Source of the DNA: JARRON01 sp037383845
Lineage (GTDB): Bacteria > Pseudomonadota > Gammaproteobacteria > Steroidobacterales > XN24
Length of the DNA stretch: 11,853 bases
Reading direction: 5' to 3'
Assembly: GCA_037383845.1 (NCBI GenBank)
Contig: JARRON010000068.1
Span: forward strand, 1-11,853
Part shown: piece after piece, positions 1 through 6,768 of the stretch
How positions within the stretch are numbered: the stretch's first letter is position 1
Layout of the letters: each line of letters begins with the position of its first letter
Translations under genes and position numbers: made by a program
The notes under the pieces: generated by a model
What the model was told of the DNA's origin: nothing
The model's database searches: none
What the model saw: the letters and a program-made list of their open reading frames with translations, nothing else

Positions 1-20
1 GAGGGGTAGGGGTGAGGGGC
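1..20 (-). repeat. Edge of a possible GC-rich intergenic repeat
   Basis: Read on the minus strand, the first 20 bases are a C-rich run of CCCTCACCCC/TACCCCTC type. A similar C-rich run occurs in the opposite orientation at about 1035-1053, on the other side of the SDR gene. The element is cut by the window edge, so its full form and any hairpin partner cannot be seen. This is a resemblance judged by eye; simple G-rich composition could also explain it. Confidence 0.3.
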
Positions 21-64
21 TTCACCTGCCAGAATAGACCACCGACCCCAGCGGAGAACGCAGC

Positions 65-853
65 ATGTCAGAACATCTCACCGGCCGCAGGGCCGTCGTC
101 ACCGGGGCTTCCAGCGGGCTTGGGGCTGATTTCGCCAGGGAACTCGCCAAGCGGGGTGCCGACCTTGTGCTGGTAGCGCGCCGCCGGGAAAAGCTCGAGG
201 CACTCGCGGCGGAGCTGGAAGGCCGGCACGGCGTCCAGTGCCGGGTGCATGTGATGGATCTCACCCGGCCGGCAGCGCCGGCCCAGCTGGCCGAGACCCT
301 GGACGCCGAGGGCTGGAACGTGGATGTACTGGTGAACAATGCCGGCTTCGGCGTTTACGCCCGATTCCTCGACACCGAATGGGACCGGATCGAAAAGATG
401 CTGCGCCTGGACGTGGAGGCACTGGCCGCGATGACCCGCGTATTCGCCCCGGGCATGGTGCAGCGCGGGTGGGGCCGCGTGCTGCAGGTCGCTTCGATCG
501 CGGCGTTCCAGCCGTCGCCTGGCTATGCGGCCTACGCTGCGGCCAAGAGCTTCGTCCTGTCTTTCGGCAACGCTCTGCACCAGGAGTGGAAGGGCACCGG
601 GGTGTCCTGCACCGTGGTCTCGCCGGGCGTCACCGAGACCGAGTTCCTCCAGGTGGCCGGCCAGGAGAAGGGGCTGTTCCACAAGGCCACCCTGATGGAT
701 TCGCCTACCGTGGCGCGACAGGGTATCGAGGCCATGATCAGTGGAAGTCCGGGCATCGTTCCCGGCTGGATGAACAAGGTCACCACCTTCTCGACGCGTT
801 TGATACCGCGCCGGCTGCAGGCCGCCGTGGCAGACCTGGCGATGAAGTCCTGA
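65..853 (+). CDS. SDR family NAD(P)-dependent oxidoreductase (DltE/COG0300-like)
   Basis: This 262-residue protein is a classical short-chain dehydrogenase/reductase, a cytosolic Rossmann-fold enzyme that oxidises or reduces an alcohol/carbonyl substrate with NAD(P)(H). The cofactor-binding motif TGASSGLG is at residues 13-20 and the structural NNAG motif at 91-94. The catalytic Ser144, Tyr157 and Lys161 (YAAAK) are all in place. RR at 39-40, after the second beta strand, suggests NADP(H) preference; this is inference. The C-terminal stretch from about 235 (PGWMNK, then a basic helix) resembles the DltE-like branch of SDRs. Length is normal for the family. The ATG is chosen because GGAG (53-56) lies 8 bases upstream and the Rossmann fold begins directly after it. 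The gene stands alone and its 3' end faces the 3' end of cbpM. The substrate cannot be told from sequence. Confidence 0.93.
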   Translation: MSEHLTGRRAVVTGASSGLGADFARELAKRGADLVLVARRREKLEALAAELEGRHGVQCRVHVMDLTRPAAPAQLAETLDAEGWNVDVLVNNAGFGVYARFLDTEWDRIEKMLRLDVEALAAMTRVFAPGMVQRGWGRVLQVASIAAFQPSPGYAAYAAAKSFVLSFGNALHQEWKGTGVSCTVVSPGVTETEFLQVAGQEKGLFHKATLMDSPTVARQGIEAMISGSPGIVPGWMNKVTTFSTRLIPRRLQAAVADLAMKS

Positions 854-1034
854 CACCGGCGAACAGTGGCGGTCTCGTCCTGGACAAGTGGCCGGACGGG
901 CCGCGGACTTCGCCGGTGCGAGTTCCTGCGACCCTGGCGGGGTGTGAAGCTGAAAAGGCATCCGTCGCCGGGAAGCCGCGTGGCGGCGCTGGGCGATCGA
1001 AGGGCGTGTTGCCGAGGCGAAAGCAGCGCCAGCA

Positions 1035-1071
1035 CCCTCATCCCATCCCTTCCCCCGGGCGTGAGAAGGGC
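1035..1071 (+). repeat. C-rich element ending in a hairpin
   Basis: A C-rich run at 1035-1053 leads into a perfect 6-bp inverted repeat, CCCTTC (1048-1053) with GAAGGG (1066-1071), around a 12-base loop. The layout (C-rich lead, then a CCCTTC...GAAGGG stem) resembles dispersed intergenic repeats of high-GC Proteobacteria. A related C-rich run in inverted orientation is at the left window edge. It could serve as an RNA 3'-end structure for the SDR transcript, but it lies about 180 bases past that gene and has no T-run. Confidence 0.4.
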
Positions 1072-1315
1072 CCGAAGTTCCGGTGCCGACCCGCCCGATG
1101 CTGATGACCGCGTGCAGACAGCTTGGAGAGGTCCCGCTGCCGGGCGTGTTTCCACGGTGGTGAGCCGCGGTGACGGCTCGTCTCAACGCGTCTCACCTGG
1201 CGGGGCGGGGCGCAACGGCTCGTCGCCCCGGGATCAGCAGCCGATGCTGGTGTCCGCAGGCAGCCGCGAGGTGTTCCGTGGCTGGGGCGTCGGGCGAATC
1301 GAAGGACGGCCGAAC

Positions 1316-1340
1316 GCCTCGTAGCGACAGGCTCCCACAG
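1316..1340 (-). repeat. Possible REP-like palindromic core
   Basis: On the minus strand this reads CTGTGGGAGCC, then TGTCGCTACGAGGC, with GCCT/AGGC able to pair around a 9-base loop. The GTGGGAGC start is reminiscent of REP elements of Pseudomonas and relatives. Only one copy is visible in the window, so its repetitive nature is inference. Confidence 0.25.
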
Positions 1341-1424
1341 ATTGGCGAACAGCGCCGCTCCCCAGGACCATGCCCGCGGATCCGGGCACGGGAGCCGTGT
1401 CGGACGCCGGAGCCGCGAGGTTCG

Positions 1425-1727
1425 CTATCCCAGCCTCCGCCGGAGCAGTTCGATCTCTTCCAGAAGGTCGAGGGCGAGGGCCGCCCCGGGCAGGTTCACA
1501 TCGAGCTCCCGGGTCAGGCGAAGGGCGATCTGGGCCCGCCGCACCTCGATGCCCGTGAAACGCCATTCCGGCTCCGCCTCTCCGGCCGGATCGATGACGC
1601 CCTCGGTGACCATTTCCACGACCAGGGCATGTTCGACGTGACAGAGCTGGCAGAAGGCTTCCAGGTCCAGCTCCAGGGTTTCGTCCAGGAGTTCGCCCGC
1701 CAGGGCCTGGAGATCTCTCGGCGTCAT
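1425..1727 (-). CDS. cbpM: Chaperone modulator CbpM
   Basis: This 100-residue protein matches the CbpM family, small MerR-like helical proteins that bind the J domain of CbpA and block its stimulation of DnaK. Length matches the E. coli protein (101 aa). The family-typical features are a helix with FCQLCHV (25-31), an acidic turn, the EWRF motif (54-57), the following IEVRRAQIALRL helix, and the C-terminal NLPGAALALDLLEEIELLR helix. It starts 3 bases after the cbpA stop, with a G-rich ribosome binding site that overlaps the end of cbpA. The two are therefore almost certainly co-transcribed, which keeps the co-chaperone and its inhibitor together. The start is set by this spacing. No anomaly is seen. 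Confidence 0.93.
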   Translation of the reverse strand: MTPRDLQALAGELLDETLELDLEAFCQLCHVEHALVVEMVTEGVIDPAGEAEPEWRFTGIEVRRAQIALRLTRELDVNLPGAALALDLLEEIELLRRRLG

Positions 1728-1730
1728 GGC

Positions 1731-2702
1731 TTACACCCCCAGTTTCCGGCGCGGGTTCATCGGCAACTCGTCCCGCATGCGCTGGTACAGGGCCTTTGCC
1801 GACTCTGTTTCGGCTGGCGGGGTCTCGATTTTCAGCGTGACGATCTGGTCACCCGCTGGCTTTCCGGGGAGGCCCCGGCCCTTCAAGCGCATTTTGCGCC
1901 CGGACTGTGAGCCCGCCGGGATCCTGAGGTCCACCGCTCCGCCAAGCGTGGGTGCAGTGACCTTTGCGCCCAGGGCGGCTTCCCAGGGAGTCACGGGCAG
2001 CTCGAGCATGACATTGCGTCCGTCGGCGCTGAAGAACGGATGGGGCTCGAATCCCACCTCCAGGAACAGGTCTCCCGGCGGCCCGCCGCCGACGCCCGGC
2101 GCGCCCTGGCCGGCGAGGCGGATCCGCTGGCCTTCGGTGACGCCCTTCGGGATGGAAACGCGGACCGTCTTCTCCCGGCTGGTCACCCTCCCGTCAGCGC
2201 TCATTTCCGGCACGCGCATGGTGATGGTCCTTGAGGTCCCCTCGTAGGCGTCCCGGAGGCCGATCATTACCCGCGCATGGTGGTCTTCGCCGCGCATGGA
2301 GCCGCGCTGGCGGAACGTGAAATCACCTCCGCCGGCCTGCCGGCCCATGCCGCCGAAAAGCTCCTCGAAGAAGTCCGAGAACTCCCCGGGTCCGGCGCCG
2401 CCGGCTCGTTGGCCGGGGCCGCCTGGGCGCCGAAACTCAAAGCCTTCATCCCAGCCCGGCGGCGGGCGGAAGTCCTGGCCCGCTTTCCAGTCCTTGCCGA
2501 ACTGATCGTAGGCTTTCCGCTTCTCCGGGTCCTTCAGCACCTCGTAGGCCTCGCCGAGCTCCTTGAATTTGGCTTCGGCGTCGGCTTCCTTGCTGACGTC
2601 CGGGTGGTATTTCCGGGCCAGCTTCCGGTAGGCGCGCTTGATGTCGTCGGCGCTCGCATCTCGCGGGACGCCGAGAATCTCGTAGTAGTCCTTGAATTCC
2701 AT
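1731..2702 (-). CDS. cbpA: J-domain co-chaperone CbpA (DnaJ-class, curved-DNA-binding type)
   Basis: This 323-residue protein is a zinc-finger-less DnaJ homologue (class B). It stimulates DnaK ATPase and delivers clients; E. coli CbpA also binds curved DNA and the nucleoid. The J domain spans residues 4-70, with the essential HPD at 33-35 and the KFKELGEAYEVL helix. A Gly/Phe/Pro-rich linker follows (about 75-150, including FSDFFEELFGGMG). Two beta-rich C-terminal client-binding domains follow (about 155-315; motifs IPKGVTEGQRIRLAGQG, GDLFLEV, PHPFF, and KMRLKGRGLPG). No CxxCxGxG repeats are present, which separates it from DnaJ. Length is close to E. coli CbpA (306). The ATG at 2702 is supported by GGAG (2708-2711) 5 bases upstream and by the canonical FKDYYEILGV start. 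cbpM follows after 3 bases. A sigma-32-like promoter lies upstream. Confidence 0.95.
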   Translation of the reverse strand: MEFKDYYEILGVPRDASADDIKRAYRKLARKYHPDVSKEADAEAKFKELGEAYEVLKDPEKRKAYDQFGKDWKAGQDFRPPPGWDEGFEFRRPGGPGQRAGGAGPGEFSDFFEELFGGMGRQAGGGDFTFRQRGSMRGEDHHARVMIGLRDAYEGTSRTITMRVPEMSADGRVTSREKTVRVSIPKGVTEGQRIRLAGQGAPGVGGGPPGDLFLEVGFEPHPFFSADGRNVMLELPVTPWEAALGAKVTAPTLGGAVDLRIPAGSQSGRKMRLKGRGLPGKPAGDQIVTLKIETPPAETESAKALYQRMRDELPMNPRRKLGV

Positions 2703-2704
2703 TC

Positions 2705-2716
2705 CGTCTCCAGACG
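2705..2716 (-). promoter_or_regulatory. Small hairpin over the cbpA ribosome binding site
   Basis: On the minus strand CGTC-TGGA-GACG forms a 4-bp stem with a tetraloop, extendable by one U-G wobble pair. The Shine-Dalgarno GGAG (2708-2711) lies across the loop and the 3' arm. Such weak pairing could reduce ribosome access at low temperature, but it is short and may be chance. Confidence 0.3.
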
Positions 2717-2726
2717 AGCGACGGCC

Positions 2727-2740
2727 GCCGGTGCTCCGGC
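2727..2740 (-). other. GC-rich hairpin in the cbpA 5' leader
   Basis: A perfect 5-bp stem GCCGG/CCGGC encloses a 4-base loop. If transcription starts about 7 bases after the sigma-32-like -10 element, this hairpin sits at the very 5' end of the cbpA message, where it could stabilise the transcript. The structure is seen in the sequence; the role is inference. Confidence 0.35.
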
Positions 2741-2750
2741 CGCAACAAGA

Positions 2751-2779
2751 AGATGGGTACTGTCGGCCCAGGATTCAAG
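2751..2779 (-). promoter_or_regulatory. Sigma-32 (heat-shock) type promoter for cbpA-cbpM
   Basis: On the minus strand a -35 element CTTGAA (2774-2779) is followed after 15 bases by ACCCATCT (2751-2758). This is close to the RpoH consensus CTTGAAA / CCCCATNT with its usual 11-16 base spacing. It lies about 50-75 bases upstream of the cbpA start, leaving a leader of roughly 42 bases. A heat-shock promoter suits a J-domain co-chaperone. E. coli cbpA is better known for stationary-phase (RpoS) control, so this would be a different mode of regulation. Confidence 0.55.
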
Positions 2780-3207
2780 TCAGTGCGCCACGGCGATGGC
2801 AGACCCCGGCCGGGTGGGTCGCCCGCGAGCGGTCATCGTCCTTCCTCCGCGTCTCGTCCCGCCGGGCAGCCAACGCAGACGGCAGCGCCGGCGAACCGCA
2901 GATGCCCCGGCCGGGGCTGACGGCCACTCCCCGGCCATCCCGGGCGGCAGGCCAAGAGCGGCTGCGGCATCGGGACAGGCATGCCGCGGACGACTGGCAG
3001 GCCCGCTTTCGTGTGTCCGACGGCGGAGGCGGTCGGATCGGGGACAGGCGCCACCCCCGGGTCGAGCGCGGGGCAGATCACCTGGACGCGCCGGGAGGTT
3101 GCCCAAAATGCTTCCTAGATACATGGAGTTATGGTTACTATGTGACAAGCCGCACCAAATCTGCTGGCTAAGCCGGACCGCCCCTGGGTTTTTCCTGTAA
3201 AGTGTTT

Positions 3208-3246
3208 CGACATCTGGTGTCGGGCTGCCTGTCGGATTTGGGACAG
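3208..3246. promoter_or_regulatory. Pair of TGTC/GACA dyads, possible operator upstream of prsK
   Basis: Two perfect 5-bp dyads stand next to each other: CGACA-N5-TGTCG (3208-3222) and CTGTC-N8-GACAG (3229-3246). A further GGACA occurs at 3274-3278. TGTC-type half-sites are common in enhancer sites of NtrC-family activators, so an autoregulatory PrsR site is conceivable. This is inference; no binding motif for PrsR can be confirmed from the window. Confidence 0.3.
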
Positions 3247-3254
3247 CCGTCACG

Positions 3255-3321
3255 GTAGTTCAATGACATAACCGGACAATTTCGCTCTTGACGTCGCTAC
3301 GGTGATCACTGCTTGAACTAC
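3255..3321. repeat. Perfect 9-bp inverted repeat in front of prsK
   Basis: GTAGTTCAA (3255-3263) and TTGAACTAC (3313-3321) are exact reverse complements with 49 bases between them. The right arm ends directly against the prsK Shine-Dalgarno AGGGA (3322-3326). The arms are 58 bases apart centre to centre, about 5.5 helical turns. It could be a pair of protein-binding half-sites or a long-range stem in the prsK leader. Presence is certain; function is unknown. Confidence 0.5.
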
Positions 3322-3332
3322 AGGGACGCCAC

Positions 3333-5394
3333 ATGATCGCGGGCATGCTTGGTTACGGGCTTGCCGCCATCGCCTTTGCGGGCCTGGCGCTGCTTGCCCT
3401 CGCCAGCTGGCGGGGTCGCATCGAAGGCGGCCTGTTGTTGCTGGCAGTTCTGCTCAGCGCAGCGTGGGCTGGCGTATCCGCCTGGGATGTCAGCACGCCG
3501 GGCGGGCTCAGGTTCTCGCCGACCCTGGAACTCCTGCGTGACGCCGCGTGGCTGACGTTCCTCGGCCGCGTCACGCCGGCAGGCCAGGGCAATCTCGGCG
3601 CACTCCGCCGGCTCCTGGCCTTCGCGCCGGCGATGGTCGTGCTGGTTTTCGGACTGCCGACCACCCTCGGGGCCGACGCCGTTCAGGCCTCGCCCGCCGT
3701 GCTTCGGGCCATGGTCTACGGTGGGCTGATCTCGGCCATCGCGGCTTTCGTGTTTCTCGAGCAGATTTACCGCGGCCTGCGGACGGATCACCGCCGGGCG
3801 GTCCGTCCCCTGGTCATCGGCATCGGCGGCATCTTCGCCTACGACCTTTTCCTGTACTCCCACGCCATGCTGTTCCAGCTGCTTGAGCCGAACCTCTGGG
3901 CAGCCCGGGGTTTCGTGAACCTGCTGGCGGTACCGCTGCTGCTGCTGGCCGCCCGCCGAAATCCGTCATGGTCGGTGGACGTGTTTGTTTCCCGCCACGT
4001 GACTTTCTACGGCACGTCCCTGCTGGGCATCGGCGTGTATTTCCTGTTCATGGCCGTCGTCGGCTACTGGCTCAAGGTCCTGGGCCGTGAATGGGGACCC
4101 GTCCTTCAGGCGGTCTTCTTTTTTGGTGCCGGCGGACTGCTGGCCTGGACGCTGTTTTCCCCGGCCGCCCGGGGCCGGCTGAAGGTCTTCATCGCCAAGC
4201 ATTTCTACGCCAACAAGTACGACTACCGGGAACAATGGCTGGGGCTGACGGGCTCGCTGTCGGCGCCGGACGCGGATCCCGACCTCTCCAGGCGCGGCCT
4301 GCGGGCGCTCGCCGAGCTCCTGGAAGCCGAGGCAGGGGTGCTATGGCAGCGCCGGGGAGCGAAGTCCGGCGACGGGCTGGAGCGCACGGCGGTGCTTGGC
4401 GAGGTGGACGACGTGCCGTCGGTGCTGTCCGAAGACGACGCCGTGGTGGACTTCATGAAGAGCCGCCAGTGGATCGTCAACGTGGGCGAGGCGGTGCGGG
4501 AACCGCAGTCCCATCCCGGCCTGGATCTTCCCGACTGGGTGGAGGCCATGGACAGCCGCTCGCTCCTGGTGCCCCTGACAGCCGGCGAGACGCTCTGGGC
4601 GGTGGCGGCGCTGATCAGGCCCCGGCGCGTGGGCAAGCTCAACTACGAGGACATCGATCTGCTGCGGGTCGCCGGCACTCAGGTGGCTGCTGTCCTGGCC
4701 CAGGGCGAAGCTGATCGCCTGCTGGCCGAGAGTCGCCAGTTCGAGGCCTGCAACCGGTTCGCCGCCTCGTCCCGCCACAAAAGCGACCCTGAGTTCGTCG
4801 ACGACCTGGTCGCCACCGTGGAAAACTCGGTGCAACGCATGCAGCGCCTGCTGGAGCAGCTGAAACGCGGTCAGGGTGCCGACGTGACCGAGAGGGTGGA
4901 CGTGGCCAGGGCCCTGGCGGAAATCGCCGCGCACCACCGGGATCGCAAGCCCGCGCCGGAGGTGCAGGCCGTTCACCCGGGGCTGCGACTGAAAGTCAGC
5001 CGGGATCGCTTCCTGGCCGTGGTCGGTCACCTGGTTACCAATGCCCAGGACGCCACGCAGGCCGATGGATACGTTCGTATAGGCGCCTCGGTGAAGAACG
5101 GTGGACTCAAGGTCTGGGTGGAAGACAACGGCGCAGGGATGGACGAGGAATTCGTCCGGACCCGGCTGTTCAGGCCCTTCGATTCCACCAAGGGAACCCA
5201 GGGCATGGGCATCGGCGCGTACCAGGCGCGCCAGTTCGTGGAGGCCCTCGGAGGGGAAGCCAGCGTGACCAGCGAAATCGGCAGCGGCACGCGTTTTGAA
5301 CTGACGTTCCCGGGCGCACGCGTCGAACTGGCCGACGGAGGCGCGGGTCAGCAGCCCGAGCCGGCGCTGGAAGAACACGGGAGGCAAGCCGCAG

Positions 5395-5402
<8 letters not shown>
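3333..5402 (+). CDS. prsK: XrtA/PEP-CTERM system sensor histidine kinase PrsK, lacking the H-box
   Basis: This 689-residue inner-membrane sensor is the kinase of the PrsK/PrsR pair that accompanies exosortase A. Residues 1-285 hold about eight or nine hydrophobic segments (first at 2-24, last near 258-280). A GAF-like region follows (about 315-460). The second dimerisation helix (RHKSDPEFVDDL...RMQRLLEQLKRG, 481-505) and a HATPase_c domain come next, with N box N570, G1 DNGAGM (598-603), F box FRPF and G2 GMGIG (624-628). In family members the FNRL.. stretch runs into a helix with HDLKN, the phospho-accepting His, before ERHK..NPEF. Here CNRFAASSRHKSDPEF (473-488) joins the two sides directly, so about 20 residues with the catalytic His are missing in frame. 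H482 aligns with a downstream family histidine, not the H-box. AGGGA (3322-3326) supports the ATG. The identity is firm; the kinase activity is doubtful. Confidence 0.92.

Positions 5403-6768
<1,366 letters not shown>

Larger units (their letters stand above)
854..1424. other. Non-coding region between the SDR gene and cbpM
   Basis: About 570 bases lie between the two convergent genes. Open frames here have no recognisable domain, no good ribosome binding site and arginine/serine/proline-rich translations typical of GC-rich shadow frames. It holds a C-rich element ending in a hairpin (1035-1071), a short hairpin GAGCC/GGCTC (1162-1166 with 1175-1179), a 10-bp direct repeat ACGGCTCGTC (1173-1182 and 1215-1224), a possible REP-like core (1316-1340) and a 6-bp hairpin TGCCCG/CGGGCA (1371-1388) about 37 bases past the cbpM stop. 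None is followed by a clear T-run, so I see no convincing intrinsic terminator. The region looks like accumulated degenerate intergenic repeats. Confidence 0.6.
2703..3332. other. Divergent intergenic region between cbpA and prsK
   Basis: This stretch has no convincing gene: its open frames have low-complexity translations and no domains. The half near cbpA (to about 3105) is very GC-rich and includes a perfect 14-bp palindrome GCCCCGGCCGGGGC (2904-2917). From about 3107 the composition becomes clearly less GC-rich, as expected for a promoter region of the prs operon. That half holds two TGTC/GACA dyads (3208-3246), a 9-bp inverted repeat (3255-3263 with 3313-3321) and an 8-bp palindrome GTGATCAC (3302-3309). 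I found no GG-N10-GC sigma-54 element in it and no strong sigma-70 pair. Confidence 0.6.

Noticed and set aside
238..1104. Long plus-strand open frame overlapping the SDR gene and running past it
   Set aside because: Its translation is out of frame with the conserved SDR motifs, is Arg/Gly/Pro-rich and shows no domain; it is a GC-rich shadow frame.
68..1186. 372-codon open frame on the minus strand under the SDR gene
   Set aside because: It lies antisense to a gene with intact catalytic motifs, has a His/Arg/Gly-rich translation without a recognisable fold, and no ribosome binding site was seen.
1371..1388. Hairpin TGCCCG/CGGGCA as the terminator of cbpA-cbpM
   Set aside because: The stem is real and lies about 37 bases past the cbpM stop, but no T-run follows on the minus strand, so intrinsic termination is not supported.
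2277..3200. 307-codon plus-strand open frame antisense to cbpA and into the intergenic region
   Set aside because: It is antisense to the well-conserved J domain and linker of cbpA. The part beyond cbpA is Arg/Pro/Ala-rich without domains.
2780..3253. Minus-strand open frames between cbpA and prsK
   Set aside because: Their translations are Pro/Arg/Gly-rich with no motif, and base composition changes inside the frame near 3107, which fits intergenic DNA.
3288..3318. Sigma-70 promoter for prsK with -35 TTGACG (3288-3293)
   Set aside because: The -35 match is good, but no hexamer near 16-18 bases downstream resembles TATAAT, and the start point would lie almost on the ribosome binding site.
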